From Sphingobacterium sp. SYP-B4668 (GTDB lineage: Bacteria; Bacteroidota; Bacteroidia; Sphingobacteriales; Sphingobacteriaceae), in NCBI RefSeq assembly GCF_027627455.1, contig NZ_CP115483.1, forward strand, positions 2,108,001 to 2,172,000: a stretch of 64,000 nucleotides of DNA, in the 5' to 3' direction. Each line of letters starts with the position of its first letter. The first letter of the stretch is position 1. The notes beneath the pieces were generated by a model that was given only the letters and a program-made list of their open reading frames with translations, ran no database searches and was not told the origin of the DNA. Shown piece by piece: positions 54,221 through 62,127 of this stretch. Position numbers and translations under genes: made by a program.

Positions 54221-56047
54221 CTAATTGTTGTCAAGACCGCTCTTGTATTGGGGGATAGGGTCTACCTTGGTAAATATATGCGGAGCAGACATTTCGATAC
54301 CAGCTGCCAAGAAGTCATTCAGAATGTGCTGAAATATTTCTGACTTCGCCAATTCGATTTCTCCGGATTTGGATATATAGACATTCAGTTCGTACAGAAC
54401 AAAAAAATCGTCTAACTTCTTTTGTAATACAAAGGGAGCGGGCGTTGTATTAACCCGTTCTACACGGGCTGGTATACGCAGTAATAATTCATGGACACGT
54501 TGCCATGGCTCTTCATATCCTACTGTCAATTCAACTTGAAAACATATCCCTTCATGCGAGTATGTCGTATAGTTGACCGTATTTCCGGAAAGAATCGAGG
54601 AATTGGGGATGGTTATTTCTTCATTTTTGATGGTTCGCAACTTGGTTACCAATGGTGATTTTTCAATGACCACTCCCGTTTTATCTGCTATCGTGATACG
54701 GTCTCCAATTCGGAAAGGACGCATGTAGGTAATGACCAGTCCAGCGATGATATTAGAAATGGCTGAGGATGAACCTAGCGAGAACAATACGCCAATGAAT
54801 ACAGAGATGCCCTTGAATACGTCAGAGTTGGAGCCAGGAAGGTAAGGGAATATGAGCACCAAGGTGAAAGCATGTAAAAGAAAGCGGATAATGGTAAAAG
54901 TAGGCATGGCAAATTCACGGTGGAAACCATTGATTTCTAGTTTTCCTTTGTCTATTTCATTGAATATATATTTCACGAATTGCACTGCATATCGCATAAT
55001 AAATAAAATCACGAATACCGTAATCAGTTTAGGTATATAATCCCAGATAGCCAAAAATGCTTTTTTTAAAGGTTTGGTAAACATACCTATCAGGTTGTTT
55101 GCCCAGCTTTGTGTGAATGGGAACACACTGAAAATAATCGGAAGCATAATAAACGCCATCAATATAATCAGCGCCCACCTCAGCATGTTGATTGCATTGA
55201 TCAGTATGCGAGTTTTTTGTAGCGAAGTGACCAGTACGTAATTCTTTATCTTGATATCCTTGATCCGTTCGGTACGCTCACTCAAGATTCGTTGTACGCT
55301 ATACTTTTTCAACTTGTTGATCAGGAAAATCAAAATTGAAAATATAATTAGGATCAAGATTACAAGCCCTGTCCGTATCAATAGTTTTGTTAGGCTATTG
55401 GCTTCCTTTTCCTTGGTAATGGTCTCCTGAATGCTTTTTAGGTATTGTGCGGCAACCTCTTCTTTATGTTTGCCTTCCAGCATCGCATCAAGCTCGGTTA
55501 CCGAGGTGATGATCAAATCTTTATAAACGATGTCTGAACTAATTTCGTTATTTTCAATTTTAAAGGAGTCTACCCGGACAAAATCATCCTCATATAGATT
55601 CTGGATTCGATTCACGACATTTGAAGCCCTATCCTTGGCCAAAGATGAACCCAACTTGTTGTAAATATAAAATAAGGTATCGCTGAAAGGGGCTACAGCG
55701 TAGCGACTGGTGTTTTTCTTAATAGAATCCACCTTGAGTTTCACCTGTTGGTTTCGAATATTATTTTCTTGATCTAATTCATTCAGTTGCTGTTGGAGGT
55801 TCTCTTTCTTGGGGCTATTTTGCGCCTTTAGGTTGGTGATTTCGTTTTGCAATTTCAGACGCTCCAATGAATCGTTGATCTGTTGTTGTCTAATCCCATT
55901 TAATAGGGAGCTCAGTCCCTGTTCCTTGTTGGTCAACGAGTCTGTTTTTTTTGTCGCATTTGTGGAATCCACTTGCTGAGCTGAAAGCATTAATGCCGAA
56001 GAAAGAGACAGCAGTGTCGCAAGAAAACAAATATAAAATCTTTTCAT
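54221..56047 (-). CDS. Large mechanosensitive channel, MscS family
   Basis: A 608-residue channel. It has a signal peptide (MKRFYICFLATLLSLSSALM, cleavage near LSAQ), a predicted coiled coil at about residues 55-110 (LKLQNEITNLKAQNSPKKEN), a periplasmic region to about 220, and roughly five membrane helices from 222 to 430 (TGLVILILIIFSILIFLINK is the first). The MscS pore and beta domain follow (SSSAISNIIAGLVITYMRPF, RIGDRITIADKTGVVIEKSP, ITIPNSSILSGNTVNYTTYS). The long N-terminal part makes it resemble MscM/MscK-like channels. The promoter at 56117-56148 has the palindromic spacer. Confidence 0.88.
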   Translation of the reverse strand: MKRFYICFLATLLSLSSALMLSAQQVDSTNATKKTDSLTNKEQGLSSLLNGIRQQQINDSLERLKLQNEITNLKAQNSPKKENLQQQLNELDQENNIRNQQVKLKVDSIKKNTSRYAVAPFSDTLFYIYNKLGSSLAKDRASNVVNRIQNLYEDDFVRVDSFKIENNEISSDIVYKDLIITSVTELDAMLEGKHKEEVAAQYLKSIQETITKEKEANSLTKLLIRTGLVILILIIFSILIFLINKLKKYSVQRILSERTERIKDIKIKNYVLVTSLQKTRILINAINMLRWALIILMAFIMLPIIFSVFPFTQSWANNLIGMFTKPLKKAFLAIWDYIPKLITVFVILFIMRYAVQFVKYIFNEIDKGKLEINGFHREFAMPTFTIIRFLLHAFTLVLIFPYLPGSNSDVFKGISVFIGVLFSLGSSSAISNIIAGLVITYMRPFRIGDRITIADKTGVVIEKSPLVTKLRTIKNEEITIPNSSILSGNTVNYTTYSHEGICFQVELTVGYEEPWQRVHELLLRIPARVERVNTTPAPFVLQKKLDDFFVLYELNVYISKSGEIELAKSEIFQHILNDFLAAGIEMSAPHIFTKVDPIPQYKSGLDNN

Positions 56048-56116
56048 ATCCCAATAGGTATATTGCTATGTAAGTCGGGCTTAAGGTTAGATAGTCCTAG
56101 GCCCGCCATATAATAC

Positions 56117-56148
56117 CAAACATAGATAAAATGCCTTGCATTAACAAC
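56117..56148 (-). promoter_or_regulatory. Large MscS promoter with palindromic spacer
   Basis: On the reverse strand GTTG (56145-56148), 20 bases, TATGTTTG (56117-56124). The spacer holds the perfect inverted repeat AATGC-CTT-GCATT (56130-56142), shared with the SpmAB promoter apart from the centre. Confidence 0.72.
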
Positions 56149-56252
56149 ACTTCTCCATCACCTAATGGAGAGCCTAGACATATCATTGATTATAGGCTAG
56201 TGGAGCGGGGTACCTTAAGGGCACAATACCTAAGGGAATAAGCATCTGTTCG

Positions 56253-56507
56253 TTAGTAGACAACGGTCTCTTTCACATCACAATTTTCATCTATCCACTT
56301 ACTGTCAAATTCACTCAGGTTTTTACGTTTACCTTTGTAGATGTAGTAGGACTTGTCTTTGTCGCCCTTGGCAGGGGGGCCGGGCATCCTATTGACTATT
56401 TTCTCTTCAGGGCAGTCTCTGATCAATGTCGAATTACTGGTACTGTGTAAAGTGCTGCAGGACGACAGTATAAAAAATGCCAAAAATGCTAGAAATAATG
56501 ATTTCAT
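56253..56507 (-). CDS. Small lipoprotein, function unknown
   Basis: An 84-residue lipoprotein precursor (MKSLFLAFLAFFILSSC, lipobox LSSC). The mature 68 residues are charged, with two further cysteines (in RDCPEEK and DENCDVK) that could form a disulfide, and a KGDKDKSYYIYKGKRKNLSE segment. I recognise no domain. It is encoded alone on the reverse strand. The clean signal and paired cysteines favour a real gene. Confidence 0.6.
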   Translation of the reverse strand: MKSLFLAFLAFFILSSCSTLHSTSNSTLIRDCPEEKIVNRMPGPPAKGDKDKSYYIYKGKRKNLSEFDSKWIDENCDVKETVVY

Positions 56508-57052
56508 CTGTTTAATTTACGTTGTGAGCGCTCTACCAGTAGGTAGAACTACTATTTGTTACTGGCTGATGAGCATGCTCCCGATTGATATAGGCTAGGT
56601 ATCTTTGCATATACAGCTTGAAAATAGAACGTATATAGTTAGCGATATGATACAGTCATCAATGAAAAAAAATGGGAGAATGGAAGACTACAAAGTTATA
56701 GACAGATTATTCAAATTTTATAGAACAATCTAATTTTTTTGACTAAAAATGGAGGAAAGTATATTTATGGAAATTTTACAGATTCCCAGAAAAATGCGAT
56801 TATAAAGGGAGCCCTATTCAAGAGCAATTTGCCTCCTACACCAATCTCCTGAAAGACATAGACGCCCAGATGGCGGTCGTCAACAACAGCTTCCGTAGCA
56901 CTACAGACGAACAAAAGAAAGATGCTGAGTTCGTAGGTGCTCTACGTGGAAAATTTAAGGAGATGGCATTTAGCTACAGTACTGAATATTGAATGTCAAG
57001 AATTTGTTAAATAGAGGCATATCATTAATATTTGCTTAAGTTTATCTAAATT
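56508..57052. other. Gene-poor region holding a decayed coding fragment
   Basis: 545 bases with no intact gene. The left part (56508-56740) shows nothing I recognise. The right part carries the coding fragment at 56745-56992. A -7-like TAAGTTTA (57037-57044) lies nine bases before the GNAT ATG. Confidence 0.5.
56745..56992 (+). pseudogene. Frameshifted remnant of an exported thioredoxin-like/DUF4369-type protein
   Basis: Two adjoining frames read as one protein-like chain if one base is restored in the AAAGGG run at 56804-56809. The first frame gives KNGGKYIYGNFTDSQKNAII and then KG; the second continues SPIQEQFASYTNLLKDIDAQ, MAVVNNSFRSTTDEQKKDAE, FVGALRGKFKEMAFSYSTEY and a stop at 56990-56992. 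No start codon or signal peptide precedes it, and it stops abruptly. The pattern (small glycine-rich strands, then KGSP and a long charged helix) resembles the N-terminal DUF4369 part of Bacteroidota thiol-disulfide proteins. The family assignment is tentative; the coding character is clearer. Confidence 0.5.
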
Positions 57053-57664
57053 ATGGATATGACACATTTATTTGACTTAGAACATGACTATATCTTAGAA
57101 AACGATTATTGCAAATTGATTCCACTGCAAGAGCTGCATTACGACGAATTAGTCAAGTTTGCTCTTGACGAACCCGAATTGTGGCAGTTTTCATTGCAAA
57201 ATGCAGGAAGTCCCGAAGGGATGAAAAAATATATAGGCGCTGCCCTTTTGCAACGGGCAGCGAGACGTGGGTATTCCTTTGTCGTCTATGATAAGCGACG
57301 GGACACTTATGCAGGCTGTACCCGCATTTATGACATAGATCTTCTGAACAAGAATCTATCCATTGGATATACCTGGTATGGTAAAGCCTTCCAAGGAACA
57401 GGGCTTAATAAGCATAGCAAATACTTGTTATTTGAATTTGTATTCGATCGACTTGGTTTCCAGCGCGTTGAGTTCAGGTTGGATAGTCAGAATGACCGAA
57501 GCATGTCTGCTATCAAGAGCCTTGGGTGTACATTTGAAGGTATACTTAGAAGCAATGGTTATAGGACTGATGGTACGCGTAGAGATTCCGCTGTCCTTAG
57601 TATTCTACTGCCGGAATGGTTAAGTGGCGGACGGAAAGCGTTAAAAGATAAGCTCGTGAGATGA
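57053..57664 (+). CDS. GNAT-family N-acetyltransferase, RimJ/RimL-like
   Basis: A 203-residue acetyltransferase. It begins DYCKLIPLQELHYDELVKFA as in RimL-type enzymes. Acetyl-CoA binding lies in SIGYTWYGKAFQGTGLNKHS (the QGTGLN turn), and FVFDRLGFQRVEFRLDSQND with SMSAIKSLGCTFEGILRSNG follows. It would acetylate a protein N-terminus or a small amine; the target is unknown. Two ATG codons (57053 and 57059) are possible starts. It lies downstream of the decayed fragment and 89 bases before the HopJ-family gene. Confidence 0.85.
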   Translation: MDMTHLFDLEHDYILENDYCKLIPLQELHYDELVKFALDEPELWQFSLQNAGSPEGMKKYIGAALLQRAARRGYSFVVYDKRRDTYAGCTRIYDIDLLNKNLSIGYTWYGKAFQGTGLNKHSKYLLFEFVFDRLGFQRVEFRLDSQNDRSMSAIKSLGCTFEGILRSNGYRTDGTRRDSAVLSILLPEWLSGGRKALKDKLVR

Positions 57665-57753
57665 GGTTTAAAGACTGTTTTTCTTCAATAAGCACTTTCC
57701 AAAATATCTATTTTATTTATCTTTATCCTTTCTAGATACATATATTTTTTTAC

Positions 57754-58083
57754 ATGAACAATATTCTGACCATGCTGGCTGCAGGCGACACTAAATTTGC
57801 CGACGTCATTACATATATTGAAAATCGCTACAACCATATTCCTACAGGATTTAAGAACGGTGCTCAATACAATTCCGCTTCTGAAAATCAAGGTAGTGCA
57901 AAGGTGCTATATTTTGCCAAATTGGCTGATTTGAATCAGCAAGATACTTTACGGTTATTTGCCGAGCATTATGATGCTGTATGCATCGATCCGGATGGTG
58001 ATAATCATCAAAATATCCGTCAGTTTATGTTGAATGGATGGGAAGGAGTGTCCTTTGATGGACAGGCACTTGTTAGCAAGTAG
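57754..58083 (+). CDS. HopJ-family protein
   Basis: A 109-residue protein covering the whole HopJ domain: FADVITYIENRYNHIPTGFK, NGAQYNSASENQGSAKVLYF, then LFAEHYDAVCIDPDGDNHQN and IRQFMLNGWEGVSFDG. The name comes from a Pseudomonas type III effector, but the family is widespread in bacteria without type III secretion and has no known activity. There is no signal peptide or secretion gene nearby, so an effector role is unlikely here. It converges on the MocR gene, 30 bases away. Confidence 0.82.
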   Translation: MNNILTMLAAGDTKFADVITYIENRYNHIPTGFKNGAQYNSASENQGSAKVLYFAKLADLNQQDTLRLFAEHYDAVCIDPDGDNHQNIRQFMLNGWEGVSFDGQALVSK

Positions 58084-58113
58084 AATCTATAGGGCCAATT
58101 ATAGACATTATTA

Positions 58114-59601
58114 TTAGCTCAACCTGTCGACCTGCTGCTTGAGGATATATAGACTTTCTTGCATTTCCTCAAGCGTGAAATGGCCAAAGCCCAATCGCAT
58201 CGCCGTCATGTACTTGTTTTGATAAAGCAATGTTTTCGGGATAAAGAGATTATTTTTTGCGCATTCTCGACTCAAGAGCATCAGGTTGATAGGCTGTTTC
58301 CATGTTGTCCAAACAGCCAATCCTCCTGTCGGCTTTTGAAAGGTTAATTGATCAGCAAAGTGTTCTTCGAGTAATGCCATAAAGCGGTCTCGGCGTTGTT
58401 GATAGACCTTTAGTGATTTTTTGAGATAACGATGAATTTCCCCCTCTTCAATCATTTCACCCAGCACCTGCTCCATCAAAATGTCTCCTTGACGATCAAT
58501 AATACCCAAATACTTGCGCATTTCGGTCATCAGATTCTCCGGAGCGACGATAAATCCCGTGCGAAATCCAGGTATCAGCGACTTGCCAAACGATCCTACA
58601 TACACCACCATCCCTTCTGTATCTGCACTCGATAAGGGAAGTACTGGTGCCTTATCATAATAGAAATCATAATCATAATCATCCTCTAATATGATAAAGC
58701 CATAGGTGGTCGAGAGTTGCAGTAACTCCAGCCTCCTTTGCGCGCTCAATGTCACGGTCGTAGGGTAGTGGTGGTGCGGGGTGATGTAGAGCATGCGAAT
58801 CGTGTGTTTTTGGCATAATTCCCTTACTGCATCTACATCGATGCCTTCTTCATCTATCGGAACATGTAGGATTCGAGCTCCCGACTTCTGGAAAATCATA
58901 TTGACCGAAAAATAACTCAACTCACCAACCAATACGATATCTCCTGACGATAATAATATTTCGCAACAGATGTATACACTCATTTCTGTACTGCGAGTGA
59001 TGAGGATATTGTCTTTTGAAATATGTAGCCCTCTAGATTGATTTAGATAGTTGGACAGATTTTTTTTGAAATATTCGCTCCCATCCTGATTGTAATATCC
59101 CATTTTTTTTCGATTGCTGCGCCTCTTCATGTTGGCGCTATATAGGCTTGAAAGTTGGTCGATATGTGTCAAGCGGATGTCCGGTGTACCCTCCGTGAAT
59201 ACATAGTCACATGACGAATGTTCAAATGGGTTGTCCAAAAGACTGGATCGTCTAAAGTCATAGCCTGTCGTTTGGGGATATTGTACCAGTTGATTTTGAA
59301 TGGAGGTGCGAATCTTTAACGGCTTGTGCTCGTCATGTCCTAATACAAAAGTCCCTTTGTTAGGTAAGGTTTCTATCCACCCCTGTGCGTTCAATTCATC
59401 ATACACGGCCACAATTGTATTGCGGTGTACTTGGAGGAGTTCACTCAGTTTTCGGGTGCCGGGAAGCTTGGTCCCTTGTGTCAAGAATCCTCGTTGTATC
59501 GCGTTGATTAATTGATTGGCGACCTGAAGATATATGGAAGTGTTTGAATTTCGCTCAATTTTGATAAAATTCAAGTATAAAATCTGAACCGGACTATTCA
59601 C
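58114..59601 (-). CDS. MocR-type regulator (GntR HTH fused to aminotransferase)
   Basis: A 495-residue transcription factor. The GntR winged helix-turn-helix is at about residues 13-80 (NTSIYLQVANQLINAIQRGF, GTKLPGTRKLSELLQVHRNT, ELNAQGWIETLPNKGTFVLG). A fold-type I aminotransferase domain follows, with the PLP Lys in YVGSFGKSLIPGFRTGFI, the Asp of EDDYDYDF and an SxR-like C-terminal binding site. Such proteins sense PLP-linked compounds. I choose the GTG at 59601 because it matches the family N-terminus; an ATG at 59676 would add 25 unrelated residues and overlap the divergent gene. It faces the biotin operon and is the likely regulator of it. Confidence 0.85.
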   Translation of the reverse strand: MNSPVQILYLNFIKIERNSNTSIYLQVANQLINAIQRGFLTQGTKLPGTRKLSELLQVHRNTIVAVYDELNAQGWIETLPNKGTFVLGHDEHKPLKIRTSIQNQLVQYPQTTGYDFRRSSLLDNPFEHSSCDYVFTEGTPDIRLTHIDQLSSLYSANMKRRSNRKKMGYYNQDGSEYFKKNLSNYLNQSRGLHISKDNILITRSTEMSVYICCEILLSSGDIVLVGELSYFSVNMIFQKSGARILHVPIDEEGIDVDAVRELCQKHTIRMLYITPHHHYPTTVTLSAQRRLELLQLSTTYGFIILEDDYDYDFYYDKAPVLPLSSADTEGMVVYVGSFGKSLIPGFRTGFIVAPENLMTEMRKYLGIIDRQGDILMEQVLGEMIEEGEIHRYLKKSLKVYQQRRDRFMALLEEHFADQLTFQKPTGGLAVWTTWKQPINLMLLSRECAKNNLFIPKTLLYQNKYMTAMRLGFGHFTLEEMQESLYILKQQVDRLS

Positions 59602-59625
59602 AATATAAAAACTGGTACATGATGA

Positions 59626-59651
59626 TTGTCCGGCAAGATAATACTTTTGTC
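59626..59651. promoter_or_regulatory. Candidate MocR operator: TTGTC direct repeats 21 bp apart
   Basis: TTGTCCGG begins at 59626 and TTGTCGG at 59647, two copies on the same strand exactly two helical turns apart, in the gap between the divergent MocR and diiron genes. A -7-like TACTTTTG (59642-59649) overlaps the second copy. MocR regulators commonly bind direct repeats in such gaps. Confidence 0.5.
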
Positions 59652-59670
59652 GGATAATAATGACATAGAT

Positions 59671-60303
59671 ATGCACAATTTACTCCTACATATTGTCCAA
59701 CAGGATACCGTACATGCCAAATGGTTGAATACACTGTCCTATATGGAAAATGCCGGTGCGCGAAAAATTTCAGCATGCGAGCATCCGACCAAAGTAAACT
59801 TGATTCAGCTCAAGCATGCGGCCGAAGAACATAGACATGCATATTATTTGAAAAAGCAGATTGGAAAGTTGGATTTGACGATTTGCGAAACATACGAAGA
59901 TGATGAACTCCTAGCCTCTAGGTGTACTAAGCAGTATCTACATCAGTTGGACATTAAATCTTGCCGCTATCTCAAAGATGCCTTTGACTTGCAAGCTATT
60001 GAGCTCAAGCATGCAGCCTATTTGTTTGTAACTTATGCTATAGAAGTGAGAGCGGATGAACTTTATCCCGTGTATCAAGACGCACTGGATCAATCGAAAA
60101 GCAAAGTGATGGTCAAGTCCATCATTTTGGAAGAAGAAGGACATCTCGAAGAGATGATTGCCCAGCTGCAGTCGTTTTCACCAGATTGGGAGATGTACGC
60201 CAAAGATATACAGGCCATTGAGCAGGTTTTACATGAAGAGTGGATGAACGCTATTGCACAGGAGTTGAATCAAGATGTCAGACGTGTACAGTCTATTGGA
60301 TAG
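59671..60303 (+). CDS. Ferritin-like diiron protein at the head of the biotin operon
   Basis: A 210-residue soluble, all-helical protein. Four helices carry a complete ferritin-like diiron ligand set: E26 (NTLSYMENAGARKI), E53xxH56 (KHAAEEHRHAYYLKKQ), E125 (LFVTYAIEVRADELY) and E155xxH158 (KSIILEEEGHLEEMIAQL). This suggests an oxygen-activating oxidase or a ferroxidase rather than an iron store. It is not a known biotin enzyme. The frame is open to 59626, but the ATG at 59671 follows the -7-like box and starts the first helix. Its last 29 bases overlap bioF, so it is translated with the operon. A role in making the pimeloyl precursor, or in handling iron for BioB, is inference. Confidence 0.75.
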   Translation: MHNLLLHIVQQDTVHAKWLNTLSYMENAGARKISACEHPTKVNLIQLKHAAEEHRHAYYLKKQIGKLDLTICETYEDDELLASRCTKQYLHQLDIKSCRYLKDAFDLQAIELKHAAYLFVTYAIEVRADELYPVYQDALDQSKSKVMVKSIILEEEGHLEEMIAQLQSFSPDWEMYAKDIQAIEQVLHEEWMNAIAQELNQDVRRVQSIG

Positions 60304-61390
60304 TCGCCTACAAGTTCGTGCAGACGAAGGCCAACTTCGTGAGTTAATAGTACGAGGTGTAGGTGCAGATTTTTTGAGTAACGATTATCTCGGCTTAAGT
60401 ACCGATGATAGCTTTCATCGGACAGTCCTTGCCGATTTGCTTGCATCGCCTGCTTTGATTGCCGGCAATACAGGTTCAAGGCTGATTAGTGGTCAGTCAG
60501 AAGAGGTGGTTGATGCCGAATTCTTTATTGCCCAAATACATGGCAGTGAATCGGCCCTACTATTTGCGTCAGGATATATAGCCAATTTGAGCTTGTTCTC
60601 CTGCTTACCTCAAAAGCACGATACGATTATCGTAGATGAATATATCCACCGATCTGTGCATGACGGCTGCATGATGAGTAAAGCTACGAAATGGAAATTT
60701 AAGCACAACGACCTGTGCGACTTGGAAGCTAAGCTAAAGCGCGTTAGAGGACGCTGTTATGTCGCAGTCGAAAGTTTGTATTCTATGGAAGGTGATTTTG
60801 CACCTCTCTTGGAGATAGGTCGTCTTACGACACGATACAATGCGGCCCTGATTGTGGATGAAGCACACGCCTTTGGCGTATTTGGTTACGGTTTTGTGCA
60901 TCGCTTGGGTCTACAAGAGGTGGTCTTTGCCACCTTGATTACCTATGGGAAGGCAATGGGCGGACATGGTGCAGCTGTGCTCTGTCGGGAGGGGGTCAAG
61001 TCTTATCTAATCAACTATGGCTCACCCTTTATTTACAGTACAGCTATGCCCGACATTACGTGGCGATGTATCACACTAGGATACCGTTTTTTGGAAAGTA
61101 ATCCTCATTTAGCCATCAATCTACAACAGCGTATTCAATACTTAAGGGCCAAGCAGCTCGCCTTGAGCTCGAGCAGCACAAGTCCAATCCAAGTCCTAAA
61201 GGGAATAGAGCCATGGCGCTTGCTTCAGATGAGGGATAGCCTTTCAGCTCGTGGTTTGCATACTTACGCTGTCTTAGCACCTACGGTCAAGGAAGGAGAG
61301 GAGCGCATGCGGATATGTGTACACGCCTTTAATACCGAACAGGAGATAGACCTTTTGACTGAAGTAATACATGAAGTAGCAGTTTTATAG
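60275..61390 (+). CDS. bioF: 8-amino-7-oxononanoate synthase
   Basis: A 371-residue PLP enzyme that condenses pimeloyl thioester with L-alanine. Landmarks are FLSNDYLGLSTD, NTGSRLISGQSEE, ALLFASGYIANLSLFSCLP, DEYIHRSVHDGCMMSK, VAVESLYSMEGDFAPL, VDEAHAFGVFGYG and the PLP Lys in LITYGKAMGGHGAAVL. It begins 29 bases inside the diiron gene. Length is near the family norm (about 380). BioC, BioH or another pimeloyl pathway gene is not seen in the window. Confidence 0.95.
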   Translation: MSDVYSLLDSRLQVRADEGQLRELIVRGVGADFLSNDYLGLSTDDSFHRTVLADLLASPALIAGNTGSRLISGQSEEVVDAEFFIAQIHGSESALLFASGYIANLSLFSCLPQKHDTIIVDEYIHRSVHDGCMMSKATKWKFKHNDLCDLEAKLKRVRGRCYVAVESLYSMEGDFAPLLEIGRLTTRYNAALIVDEAHAFGVFGYGFVHRLGLQEVVFATLITYGKAMGGHGAAVLCREGVKSYLINYGSPFIYSTAMPDITWRCITLGYRFLESNPHLAINLQQRIQYLRAKQLALSSSSTSPIQVLKGIEPWRLLQMRDSLSARGLHTYAVLAPTVKEGEERMRICVHAFNTEQEIDLLTEVIHEVAVL

Positions 61391-61399
61391 CGAAAAATA

Positions 61400-61504
61400 A
61401 TGAACCAAACATGTTCTAAATCTCATTTCATCACTCCTGCGAAAGTCAATTTTGAGCAGGGTGAATTCCATCTAGTGGATAAGAGAAAAAATATTTACAG
61501 ATGA
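61400..61504 (+). CDS. 34-codon ORF between bioF and bioD
   Basis: A short frame from an ATG at 61400 encodes 34 residues (MNQTCSKSHFITPAKVNFEQ, then GEFHLVDKRKNIYR). Its TGA at 61502-61504 overlaps the bioD ATG as ATGA, the classic coupling arrangement. It fills the only sizeable gap in the operon. It resembles nothing I recognise. It may be a small protein, a translation-coupling leader for bioD, or chance. Confidence 0.35.
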   Translation: MNQTCSKSHFITPAKVNFEQGEFHLVDKRKNIYR

Positions 61505-62112
61505 AGGAATCCATTTTTGTGACGGGAATTGGTACAGGTGTCGGGAAGACTATCTGTGCAGCGGTATTGACCCAGTATTGGAAGGCCGATTATTGGAAAC
61601 CTGTACAGTCCGGCGATTTGTCTGCGAGTGACAGTATGACTGTAAGTCATCTGCTCAATGGCGATGTGTTGATACACCCCGAGCGATATCGATTGACATT
61701 TCCAGCATCGCCGCACAAATCAGCATTACGTGACGGTGTTTCCATTCAGCTGACTGATTTTAAACTGCCTATTACTGCCAATCATTTGGTTGTAGAAGGA
61801 GCTGGCGGATTGTTGGTGCCTTTAAATGACGAAGATAGTATCCTTGACCTAATAATGTCTTTGGATATTCCTGTAGCCCTGGTAGTCAGGGATTACCTAG
61901 GCTGTATCAACCATAGCCTATTGTCTATCGAAGTGTTAAGAAATCGTCATATTCCATTGAAATATTTGATTTTCAATGGTGCAATAGATATCGATAGCGA
62001 ACGCGTCATCCGCCGCTCCCTGACAAAAGATACCAAGGTATTGCACATGCCTGAACTAGAAGTCGTCACCGCGATACACATTAAAAATATAGCAGATCAA
62101 ATAATTTTTTAA
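61501..62112 (+). CDS. bioD: Dethiobiotin synthetase
   Basis: A 203-residue ATP-dependent carboxylase that closes the ureido ring of dethiobiotin. P-loop FVTGIGTGVGKTICAAVL (residues 6-23), substrate Lys/Ser in YWKPVQSGD, EGAGGLLVPLND and LVVRDYLGCINHSLL. The length is close to the usual 220. Its ATG overlaps the TGA of the 34-codon ORF. bioB follows after 15 bases. Confidence 0.95.
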   Translation: MKESIFVTGIGTGVGKTICAAVLTQYWKADYWKPVQSGDLSASDSMTVSHLLNGDVLIHPERYRLTFPASPHKSALRDGVSIQLTDFKLPITANHLVVEGAGGLLVPLNDEDSILDLIMSLDIPVALVVRDYLGCINHSLLSIEVLRNRHIPLKYLIFNGAIDIDSERVIRRSLTKDTKVLHMPELEVVTAIHIKNIADQIIF

Positions 62113-62127
62113 TCTTAACAGAGAGAC

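Noticed and set aside
57754..58083. HopJ protein as a secreted virulence effector
   Set aside because: The family name is historical; there is no secretion signal or secretion system in the window.
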